A stretch of DNA of 64,000 nucleotides from Rhynchopus euleeides (Eukaryota; Euglenozoa; Diplonemea; Diplonemida; Diplonemidae): the NCBI GenBank assembly GCA_963210315.1, contig OY723284.1, positions 868,001 through 932,000 on the forward strand. Reading direction: 5' to 3'. Below are positions 54,413 to 64,000 of this stretch, piece after piece. The notes below the pieces were generated by a model. That model was not told where the DNA came from and did not search any database. It worked only from the letters and a program-made list of their open reading frames with translations. The first letter of the stretch is position 1; each line of letters begins with the position of its first letter. Made by a program: the position numbers and the translations under genes.

Positions 54413-55789
54413 TTTACACACACACGTACCGCACCCGATTGGTTCTTGATTCGGGGGGTGAGGGGTGGGGGTGGGGGTGGTGGCGGGGGCGGGGGCGGGG
54501 GGGGGGGGGCTAAAATGTCGTTTCGAGCCTTCCACGTCCCCCTCGCCGGCTCTCTCGGGTGCGGAGCAGCCGAGGATCCTTGGAACCTGGGGGGGATCAG
54601 TCCCCAGGCAGACACAACGAGCACTGTGCACACCGTGGCGCGTCTTTCTTCGGGGGGGGGGGGGGTGGGTGGGTGGGGTGTTACTTGGCAAGCAGGGGTA
54701 GAGGGGGTAGGGGTAGGGGGAGTGAATGGCAAAAAATGCAAATATACGTGACATAGCATGTGTGAGGTCAGATCGTTTTGATCACTTCACAGATCATCTC
54801 TTTGATGACGACGACGCCACCATCGCCCTGGGCCGTCTGCCAGGATGCACTGGTTTCACCAAAGGGTACATGTCACGCGCTCACTGATCCCTGGACGTCT
54901 TCCAGACAGCAAGCCGTGCACACTCCCGGCAACGAGATGGAAGAAGAAGCTTGCAAATCTAATAACCGACCGATTTGGACAGGGGTAATCAGCAGGAGAT
55001 AGTAGCAGACAGGTATCTCGTTGAGGACACACAGAGTGTGTGACCCCGACCCGGATCAGCCCGACTTGTGAGCGTTCCGGTGGGGGGCAGTGTCAGGGGA
55101 AGTGGAAGAATTTACACTGACGAGGGGAGGGGGGCGGGGGCGATGGCATACGAAAATACTGAATACATCCACAACGGTCATCACACAAAAAAATGCTGAA
55201 CGGCGCTTCCAATTGATCGCATTGATTTTGGAACCGGCGGTCGTATTTCTTACAAAGTCCACACACACGCATGTTGTGAACCGTTGTGTGATTATTTACT
55301 TGACTGGGGTTCTTACTGGGGTTGAACGAGCCACATCGCCAAAGGAAATGACTGCAAGGCCCGCCACTGCTTGACTGGCTTCAATGTTCGGTGGGAGCCC
55401 TCAGGCTGCGAGGGCAACGCCTTCTGGTTCCTCTGACTACACGTGTGTCAATGTCGAATGAGTTGCTTTTTTCTCGCATGGATGTGCTCAAAAACAAAAA
55501 GGCCATCTGTGCCAGCCCTACGTATGCTCGGGATGATGTTCATTGGTAGCCACTTGGCGGGTATACTCGAGATCAGGTGGGTTCAGCTCTGCCCCAATGA
55601 TACGTTTCTTCGTCATGCGGACATGGACATATTTTCCAGTGATGAGGCACTCGATCACACGCTCTTGGTGTAATGTCTGCTTCCGGACACACTTCATCAA
55701 AAGGCGTTGTTCGCAACGATCATGCACATAAAAGCAGATTCTCTGAACGTTATTGGGTGATTATTTGCAGGGTTTGCCAGTAATGATAC

Positions 55790-55840
55790 CTTGAACGATT
55801 TCTGGCCGTGTTCGTAGGGCCCCCTGGTGAGAGGGGTTGC
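55790..55840 (+). repeat. Repeat family B, copy
   Basis: CCTTGAACGATTTCTGGCCG followed by GGGCCCCCTGGTGAGAGGGG. Partial copy lacking the TCTTCTGGCC end. Confidence 0.55.
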
Positions 55841-57155
55841 TATGATACCTTTTCACATCAAATGACCCGGTCCGGAACAACCACGAACCGAACATGCGAG
55901 ACAACCAGACAGTGCACAACTGACAAGCCGCCAATTTGACCCAAAGCGGCCCGCCAATCTGTTTTTGAGCACATTTTGAACGACTGATTTGCAGTCCCGT
56001 CACATTTAGCCACCCTCCCAACGAATTGGGTTGAGCCGTGGATCCTTTGGGGAGGAGGGGGGGGGGGTTCTCGGATTGAAGAAAAATGTTTTGGAATAGA
56101 GAATCGAATGGAGAAAGGCCCTTTTCGCCCCAAACCATCTGCAGCAAAACGAGGCTGCCCTAACAAGATAGGGCGCCACACCTTGCCACAGCTTTGAGGG
56201 TTAAGGCTTCCGGACAGGCTTGAAAAGAACGCTAAACTGCCCCTACATCCGCCCTGCTTGGCCCATGCAGATTCACACAGGATGACACTGCTCTGACAAG
56301 ACTGAGCGCACTGCACGGTGATATCTGAAACGTATATGCAGTGCACGGCGTCTCGGAGTTGTTCGTTTTATCCCCACTTCACAGCACACACGCGTCAGCG
56401 CCGCGGGGGAGTGGTGGTGGTGGTGGCGGTGGTGGTGGTGGGGCTTCGCAGCGAGGTGCGGGCAACCGGGCCTCCCTGGGAACACTTTTTGTGTGCACAC
56501 CCGGGCACCATGCTTGGCACAAAAAGCGAGGCCCACCATCACCACCCCCGCCCCCCGCCCCGCCTTACCATGGCACAGCCATGCAAACAAAGAAAAGGAA
56601 CAAACAAACAAAAACAGCCCTGATCTGAAGGGGCAATTCACACTGGCAAGGACACAACACCCAGTCACTCTATGTACACCGAATAGGACATATTGCACGG
56701 CTACAATAATAACTTACGAAGTGGGGGCGTGTGTAGGTTAGGCAACCCCGGGCGGTCAGGGGGGAGGGGCGAGGGGGGGGGGGTGGAAGGGTATGGGTTT
56801 TTTTGTTGCAGAACGGAATATCATGATCCCTGCTGCTGTGGCTAGAAATGGTTCTGGTGGTATTCCCTGCAAAAAAAAATATCCCCCCCCCCCGCCCAGG
56901 CGTGTATCTATTTCACGGAATGAAAATAGGAATTTGGGGAAAAAATATTTTTTTGCACTATTTTGTTGCACTTTTTTCTTTTGGATTTTATTGTGACCCT
57001 ACTTGGTATTGGCAGAAAAATTTTATGTTCCCGGTCTTGGATGTGCTCAAACATTCAAAAGAACACATTTTCCGGATGCAAAAAAATTTTGCACCTGGGG
57101 GTGGAGAGGGGGGTCGGAGGGCGGTGGTGTGAGAGGCTTGCTCTCGAGCTCAAAC

Positions 57156-57217
57156 CAACAGATGTTCACTACCGTGGCCTCCGGCGGCTGGGGGGCTCCG
57201 CCCCCCAGACCCCCCCA
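57156..57217 (+). repeat. Hairpin repeat family A, copy 7
   Basis: CAACAGATGTTCACTACCGT then the invariant hairpin. Paired with copy 8, 137 bp downstream. Confidence 0.9.
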
Positions 57218-57292
57218 TGCGACCTGTGCTATGATTATAGCCGCTATCTGTCAGTTGTGTTGTACTTGAGCGTATGCGACTATGGAGCCAGG

Positions 57293-57355
57293 CCAACAGA
57301 CGTTCGCTACCGTGGCCTCCGGCGGCTGGGGGGCTCCGCCCCCCAGACCCCCCTG
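57293..57355 (+). repeat. Hairpin repeat family A, copy 8
   Basis: CAACAGACGTTCGCTACCGT then the invariant hairpin. The ~80 bp after it (AGTCCTTGCGCGTACGGGGC..GGCATATC) match the start of the long-repeat tail at 21935. Confidence 0.9.
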
Positions 57356-59651
57356 TGGCTTGTGCCTGGTCTTGGAGCCAAGTCCTTGCGCGTACGGGGC
57401 TGTGGCATATCGGTTCCAGCACCCTCGGCTGGGCCCGAGCACTGATCTCTAAGAGACGAACCACCTTGCGAATGCGATCGGGTTTGTGGGCTTGCGGCCA
57501 TGACATCTCGAAAGGGTCGTCGTGGGCCCGTGATCATGTTTCGGGTTCGACTTGGTGGGCATCCGTGGCGAGGAACCACGTGTATGTGTGCGAGGAAGCA
57601 AGGAGATACCACACCAGGAGCCACACAGCACCAGGTCGACCTGGATCTGGTCGAGCTCAGGGGGAAGGAATCACAGTCACCAAAGTGATGTCACCACCGC
57701 CGGCCTCAACCACCAAACTGCAACCGCAGAGGTTTCGCTATTCTCACAAGGGAAGGCGCCCTGGGATGCAGCAGTGATTTGTGTGCAGCACCAAGAGGCA
57801 CTGACCGCCTTGAACAGAGAGGTAGTGTACAGGTGGCGAGCAGTGGGAGGGCGTGCTGTGTCCTTCCACTTCCCCATCTACCTCCATTCGTTCACCGTTG
57901 TTGATAGCGATTTTTTCGCCATTTTTTCGAATCGTATGCATCGGTCAGGCAGAGTGAATCAAAATAGCGCAAAAATCACACCAAAATCTGTGTCTGAGGC
58001 ACAGAAATCGTGCAAAAAAGCACCCAAAAAAAGTGCAAAAAAACCAAAATAGGATTTCGAAAATCGGCCAAAATACCCCCAAAATAGAGCCACACCTGCC
58101 CCCGCCCCTCTCCTCCCCTCCGGTAGCGTTGCTGCCTTATGTTTCTTTGCGCCGGTGTTTTGTAGCCCAGGCATGGTTTTTTTTTCACAGTGAGTCTTGC
58201 AATGCGTTCATTTTAATGTCAGATATTTGGGCTCTGCACTGACAGTGGCGGCGCACCTTTTTAAAGACCTCGTTACAAACGAGGCAGGTGATGGCACACG
58301 GGTGTTTGGATGGTCTTTGCATGCAGGATAGGGGAGAAGTATCGCTTGCGAAGTCCAGGCCACACACAGACATCGCCAACAGGCATCCCGATGGTCGACT
58401 TTGATTTGAACGAAGAGATTTAGAAGGTGGTCGGCCCTTTGAGCGAGTTCAACGAGTTTTGCCCGTGATCCTGGCAGCCAGGAGCCAACCTTCAATCGGC
58501 AATAGGCAAGAAACACAGACAGCCCATCGTGGCATTGCCTCAAAAGACCTCATCAATGCCACAGACACACGCTGGCGTATTGGAATAGTGCAGGATGATG
58601 TGAAATCCGAAGGTCGGGGCCAAAGACATTTACAGTTTGATGTGATCAAGCCACACACAACACACGATTGTTCTCTAGCGGGTGAATGAATCGGGGCGAA
58701 TTTTGAGAGGGAATGTGCCCGTGCAACCTTCCACCAACTACACCCTCTGTGGATCAACAGGTCGGTGATGATGGGCAGTGTCACCACAAGCAGTACTTGT
58801 GCCATACACACACACACACACATGCACACGTTACTCGTTTTTTGGTTAGCGCGGGGCGCAGCGAGCCCTTCGGAGGCTATGATGCAGTTCCCACTGTGCC
58901 ACACAGATGCATCTTATCATAGCCAGCCGAGGGCACAAACCCAGATCGCACAGCACTTCCTCCCTGCGAACATTTTTTTAAATTACTGCACGTGTCACAA
59001 CGATGTTGTGAGCCAAATGGCTATCACTCAGCCCTTGAGCTTGCTCGCACGGCGGGATATAAAGTGATATCAGCTCAGGATGGGGGTAATACATTCACGC
59101 CTCGCAACTGGCAGGCGTGTCGCACGTCGTGGAAGGATGCCCCTGAGTTGAGTGCTGCCTCGAACGGCATTATGCAAGAGAACTACAGTATTTTAAAGCA
59201 AACATGAAGGGTGGATCGTACAGGGGGTGAGGGGCTGTTGGGCCAATCGAGGGGTATGGCGAGGCGGCGCGGGCGTGGCATTCCATCATTGATGCTGGCC
59301 ACAGCCAGAAATCTGCACCAATTTCGGGGTGAGGGGAGGGGGGGGGGCGAAAGGCGACCCACAGCACAACGAACACCTCCCCCTCTTTGCGTTTCGGCTT
59401 GTTCGACTTTGCCTCCCCCTGTTCTCGCACAGAATAAATTCACAGAACTCGGTGAGATTGTTGTGTCTAATGCTGTGTCTAAGTATGCGCAGGCGCTTTC
59501 CGAACACCCGAACAAGCCTCCCCCCCCCCTGCTGACGGGGGTGATGCGTGGATCACGTGTCGTCTTCACTGAATTTAACACTATTCTGCAAGAAGGGCCA
59601 GGTGTGTGTGTGTGCGAACAACAAAAGAAGGACACCACGCCACCTAATAAC
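57356..59651. other. 2.3-kb region without a supported gene
   Basis: Frames to ~190 codons on both strands, none with a domain. A (CA)n run lies at 58806-58821. Nothing else seen. Confidence 0.45.
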
Positions 59652-59775
59652 TGACCTAAAACAAGCCGCCTTTTTGGCGTCGCCCAGCACTCGCACCACC
59701 CTCGACCACCCTCGACCACTCGCGCCCACCCTCGCCCACCGTCGCCCACTCTCGCCCACCCTCGCCCAAGTTGGC
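59652..59775. repeat. Solo left end of minisatellite MITE
   Basis: TGACCTAAAACAAGCCGCCT followed by GGCGTCGCCCAGCAC and ten or so CACCCTCGNC units, identical in design to 60783-60900, but the right TIR is missing. Confidence 0.75.
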
Positions 59776-60008
59776 TGTTTTCTGGTGGGGTTTGTACTGT
59801 ACTTGGGCATTATACCCTCTTGTGTCCCACCACTTCCTCCTGGACCAGCCACAGCCAATCAAAGTATACCCATCGAGCCCACCAAACCGCGGCAGCACTG
59901 GGTCTGGAGGCAGCGGTCGCAAGGTTTTGACGCAACGCAACCCTGCAGAATTTGGGCCCATATGGTGACCCCCAGTCAGTGGTGGAGACAGACACCCCAT
60001 GGCCAAAA

Positions 60009-60658
60009 TGACCCCACCACGATCCGCACGGATCCCAAACGTTCAAAAGAACGGGGTTTTGGAAAATCCGTGAGGGGGGTCCCGCTGGGTGGGTAGGTGG
60101 GGTGGGGTGTGGGCGTGCTGGCTGCCTCCCAGCCACCTTCACCCATGACCAGTCCCTGAACCAGACCCACGTTTCATGAGTGAAGCTTGGCTCGTACACC
60201 ACCGAAATGACCCCACTGTGATCCGCACAAATTCCAAACGTTCAAAAGAAAGGGGTTTTGGAACACGTGGAGGGGGTCCCGCTGGGTGGGTGGGTGTGGC
60301 TGCCTCCCAGTCACATTCTCTTAGGATCAGCCCCTGAACCAGAGTCACATTTCATGGACGATGTTTGGCTCCTAGACCCACAAAATGACCCCACTACGAT
60401 TCGCAAAAGTTCCAAACGTTCAAAAGAGCGGGGTTTTGGAATACCCGAGGAGGGGGTCCCGCTGGGTGGGCTGGTGTGCCTGCCTCCCAGTCACATCCTC
60501 CTGTGGGCCAACCTCCTATGACCAGACCCTGAACCAGACCCGCATTTCATGGGTGAAGCTTGACACCTCGACCTACAAAGTGACCCCACTACGATCCGCA
60601 CAGATTCCAAATAGTCAAAAGAAAGGTGTTTCGGAACACCCGAGGAGGGGGTCCCGCT
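60009..60658 (+). repeat. Tandem repeat, ~178-199-bp unit, 3.4 copies
   Basis: Units start at 60009, 60208, 60386 and 60581 with TGACCCCACTACGATCCGCA. Each contains a TTCAAAAGAACGGGGTTTTGGAA word, GGGGGTCCCGCTGGGTGGG, and CTGCCTCCCAGTCAC. The same unit occurs in reverse at 5155-5430. It is non-coding: frames change between units. Confidence 0.85.
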
Positions 60659-60704
60659 GATTTTGGGTCACTTTCAAAAAACTTGAAGAAATGGGTTTTT
60701 GGCT

Positions 60705-60765
60705 GGCGGAGGCGCCTCCGGAGGTGCCTCCGGAGGCGCCTCCGACCTCCTCCGGAGGCCCGAGA
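60705..60765. repeat. GGAGGCGCCTCC palindrome cluster
   Basis: Alternating GGCGCCTCCGGAGG words form overlapping palindromes over ~60 bp. Confidence 0.7.
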
Positions 60766-60782
60766 GCCTTGTGCTAAGTCAG

Positions 60783-61000
60783 TGACCTAAAACAAGCCGC
60801 CTTTTTGGCGTCGCCCAGCACGCGCACCACCCTCTACCACCCTCGACCACCCTCGCCCACCCTCGTCCACCCTCGTCCACCCTCGCCCGCACTCGCCCAC
60901 CCTCGTCCACCCTCGCCCGCACTCGCCTGCACTCGCCTGCACTCGCCCACTCACGCCCACCTTCGCCCACCCTCGCCCAGAGGCGGCTTGTTTTAGGTCA
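60783..61000. mobile_element. 218-bp MITE carrying a CACCCTCGCC minisatellite
   Basis: Perfect 20-bp TIRs TGACCTAAAACAAGCCGCCT. The interior is a ~10-11-bp minisatellite of CACCCTCGCC/GCACTCGCC units from 60820 to 60978. No target duplication is evident. Confidence 0.75.
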
Positions 61001-61401
61001 ATAACCAATAAGGGCAGAACAGGATACCCCATTTTGCTGCCAGGCCAAAAAAAAATCTACCTAATCTGAACTTTACGGAAGCTACCCCCCCCCCTCTCCC
61101 CCGCTGGTGGCGTGAAAGTGTTGAGAAATGGAGAAACGGATGTATACCTCCCTTCTCCCAAGGCTTCCCAAAGCCTCTTCTACAGGCAGTGTGTCCTCTC
61201 TCTCTCTCTCTTGACTCTACTGTGCACAATTTGCGGGCATTGTCCCCCGGGAGATGTGCTAAGGGCAGGGTAGGGCAGGGCAGGGGTTGGGGGTGGCAGC
61301 CAAACAGCCACTGAAAAAGGGATATGCAGAGGGGGGGGGGGTAGTGAAATCGAAGTAGAAGGGGGCACAAGAATGATCACCCTTCACTGCGGGAGAGGGG
61401 T

Positions 61402-61432
<31 letters not shown>

Positions 61433-64000
61433 CGGGAGGTAAACGCAACTTGTATATCCAGGCCAAGACCCACCCCCTCCACAACCCAGCCTTGAGCACC
61501 CTATTTTGCTTATCTGAAGAAGGTATCTTCTTTTCTGCCCCTGCCGCAGAGGCATCTCCTTTGGACAATTCGGACAAGATTTTTTTTGGAGGGGGGAGGA
61601 GGGAAGGGCTGTGTCTTACGAGCTTCCTTTTGAGAACGAGTTTGTTCAGCGGAGCGATCTACTCTGTGTCAAACGCGTGTCAGCATGGCACATAATTTTG
61701 TTAGGGGCGCGTGTGTGTGTGTGTGCGTGCGTGCGTGTTTTCACTCTTTCTGTGCACCTTCGAGGGTGACACCCCCCTCACCCACCACCCACTCGTCATC
61801 GATCCCCCCCCCCCCTTTCTCTCGTTCTAAATGCAGGGGAGGGAGGTGGCGTGCTGCGAGGGTGGGTGGGGGGGGACTGGCACTCATGAGGAACTTCCTC
61901 TTCCTCCTTATCAACAGCATAATATCTCCTCCCTACCTCCCACCCCACCCCCTTCCGGTGTACGTATTTTTACTGATTTCGAACGTTTTCTTTGAGCACG
62001 GCTCATCCCACCTCTCGTGCATGTTGTTGCTGTCGCTGTCACATCACCAAACCAGTCTGCGAATGTGGGATGGCTGCCCATAGCTTCCGGTCACTGAGGG
62101 GGATGAATGAGAAAACGGGCCTCAGACGATGGATGCGTAGCCATTCCCGCAGAGGGTGATGCAATCTCGACGAATACACTGATGTCTTTCTGAAAACCCA
62201 CGCAGGTGAGTGATGCCACATCCACCCTCGAGCATGCCGAAGGGCCAATCTTTCTTATCTGAAGATTCCGCGCGCTTCGTGGCAATGATAACCCCGTGAT
62301 GCATCAGGGCATCAGTGGTCTGAACACCCACGCACTATGGATCTTCTAAAGCGGTGTGGATCGCACCGAGCGCAGTTGCTCTTTGATGTGGGTTACACTG
62401 CCACACATCCTGCACACCTCATCACAAACTTCATCAAAAAAACCACGCCAAGCAATTTGAACTTTGCAGCATCTCTGGATGCATCATGCAGGGACGGAGA
62501 TCACGGTGTTGACATTCACAGGGCACAATGTGCCGGGCTAGGGTCGGGCCAGGCGGTATTCTGTTTATCAACCCCCACCCCTCCCAGTTATTGTGGCGTT
62601 CAGGCAGAATCGTCATAACCAGAAAGAGTTCCAGAACGTTTCGTTCTTCCCAAATTCTTCGGAACAACAATGGGTGGGGGAGAGGGGGCATGCATGTCAG
62701 AAGCTGTGGGGGGGGGGGGGGCGGGGGCGAAAAAGAACCAACTCGTGGAGGGGGGAGGGGGGTTGAGGGAGCAAAATACTCACTCTGCTTGCCAGGGGGC
62801 GGGGGTGGTGGGGGGTGGGGGGGAAGGATGCAACGGTGCCTGTGCACGGAGCGCTGCCACAGGTTCGTGCAAAAGAAAAGAAGAAAAGATCGCTGCTCTT
62901 CCAATAAAAAGGACCACCCAGCGCCCTGGGGATACATCAGAGGACACTCCCACAGCCCTGAACCTGTGCAGTGGTTGGGCTGGGGCCTGGGCGACAATCA
63001 CAGAACTCACGTGCGAGAAACTATAGGATGCGGACAACAGGACATGACCACCACCACCCATCTTTACAAATCATCAAACCCACAGGGTGGGGGTAGTGAA
63101 ATCGAAGGGAAAAAATGGAGCAGCGAGCCAACTCTCTCGCTCTCCCTTCACTCATTGTGCGGGGTTGCGTCCGAGATGGGGCAAGGGTGGGTGGGTTGGT
63201 GGGGGTGGGGCGCTTTGAATAACTTTTTCAAATAAAATGGCACGACGAAGGCAAGGCATCGGTTCATCACGAGCTAGAATCTGTTTTTGCTGCTAACCCA
63301 CTGCTACCCCCCCCCCCCACCCACCCCCCAAATACAGAAAAAGAAAACAAGAATCATCACCAGAGAAAACGAAGAAAATCACACGGGTGTGGGGAAGGTG
63401 AGAGAAAGCAGGACAACTCATCGTTTGAAAACACGAGAGGAGGAGGACGGTTTGTGGGGACAGGGGCAGAAAATAGAGGACGGTTTTGCTGCTCCACAAC
63501 ACACCGCCACCAACTACCTACCAGGAGGGCGGGGGCGGGGGCGGAGGGGAGGGGATGCAAGGTGCAAAATTAGTCCCACAGGCTAAAACCATGGGAGGAG
63601 GCATGGCAAGCCTGAATCTCCACCTTTCCCTTCCCTTCCCTCCCCGGGGTGCGGTGGTGGGTGTTTTTTTTGGTGGGCCGAGAGAAGACTCTCTTGTTGC
63701 CCCCCCTCTCCCCTCTCCCCGGAATCCAAGAGAGAACGGGGGGTTTTTTTTGTGCTAGAATTTGAAAAACTGCAACGCAAACAAAATAAAAGGCGCCGAC
63801 CCCACCCATGGCTCCCCCGGAGCCAGCTTCATGCTTCATCAGCACCGCCATCCCTCTTGCACCCCTTAATTTGAACAAACCGTGACATGAGCTCTCAGCA
63901 GCCACCGCCCCGGTGAAAGGGGAGGCTACTATCTGGGGTTCTTCTGCCCTGCTGCGTTTGCTCTGTGGCAGTCGATACTGCGTCGTCCAGAGGCACCCGA
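61001..64000. other. 3.0-kb region without a supported gene
   Basis: G/C-tract-rich DNA with overlapping short frames. Holds a partial CACCGAGCG repeat (62354-62385) and a family B copy (63869-63948). Confidence 0.45.
63869..63948 (+). repeat. Repeat family B, copy
   Basis: AATTTGAACAAACCG, GAGCTCTCAGCAGCC, CCCCGGTGAAAGGGGAGGCT and TCTGGGGTTCTTCTG; nearly full length. Confidence 0.65.

Larger units (their letters stand above)
53445..57155. other. 3.7-kb region without a supported gene
   Basis: G tracts at 53730-53780, 54480-54510 and 54650-54670; many short unsupported frames. Two repeat copies (54359-54412, 55790-55840) are the only structure I see. Confidence 0.45.

Noticed and set aside
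60258..60660. Plus-strand frames of ~90 codons in the tandem repeat
   Set aside because: Unit lengths (178-199 bp) are not all multiples of three, so the frame is not kept; products have no domain.
1..64000. tRNA, rRNA, spliced-leader or U-RNA genes
   Set aside because: I looked for clover-leaf arms, T-loop words and rRNA-like conserved blocks by eye and found none I could support; a covariance-model scan would be decisive.

Overview
Kind of organism. The window is nuclear DNA of a protist-like eukaryote. It is gene-poor (eight cellular genes plus one two-gene transposon in 64 kb), with GC-rich coding sequence, GT-AG cis-introns, many homopolymeric G/C tracts and many palindromic or inverted-repeat elements. 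Every one of the eight cellular genes lies on the minus strand. Most start codons sit a few bases downstream of a pyrimidine-rich stretch ending in AG, as expected for spliced-leader trans-splicing of a polycistronic unit. That, together with a Pho80-type cyclin, a PPR protein and a large WD40/coiled-coil protein, suggests a euglenozoan, perhaps a diplonemid. This assignment is inference; no rRNA, tRNA or spliced-leader gene was found to confirm it. Layout. 1-10.2 kb: no convincing gene; a 692-bp AT-rich foldback element (277-968), two smaller terminal-inverted-repeat (TIR) elements (1390-2066, 5024-5558), hairpins, and a very G-rich tract region (5.9-9.0 kb). 10.2-16.4 kb: three minus-strand genes in the order PPR protein, Sel1-repeat protein, cyclin. 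16.6-20.6 kb: a complete plus-strand DNA transposon with ~280-bp TIRs and two intact ORFs; ORF2 is a 616-aa putative transposase with three C-terminal C2H2-type zinc fingers. 20.6-32.8 kb: repeats. The main one is a 3.3-kb inverted array of telomere-like CCCTAA/TTAGGG sequence flanked by 8-bp direct repeats and carrying a second copy of the AT-rich foldback element; a 1.15-kb element with 370-bp TIRs follows. 32.8-49.4 kb: five minus-strand genes. They are a nine-exon gene for a 1,740-aa WWE-WD40-coiled-coil protein, a two-exon disordered protein, a helical protein whose 5' end is unresolved, an 88-aa protein, and a 349-aa disordered protein. 49.4-64 kb: no gene found; a 2.5-kb non-coding TIR element with GTCGAC-rich arrays, several dispersed repeat families and a ~190-bp tandem repeat. 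How it fits together. The cellular genes look like parts of one or two minus-strand transcription units; PPR (organellar RNA), cyclin (kinase partner) and Sel1/WD40 (scaffold) functions are unrelated, as in polycistronic genomes. The mobile elements are the most novel content. Six of them (16593-20616, 50902-53440, 277-968, 27026-27312, 5024-5558, 1390-2066) begin with 5'-CA (four with CAC) and appear to be flanked by 2-bp direct repeats. Several have arrays of short palindromes just inside their ends. They may belong to one transposon superfamily, with the 16.6-20.6 kb element as its autonomous member.
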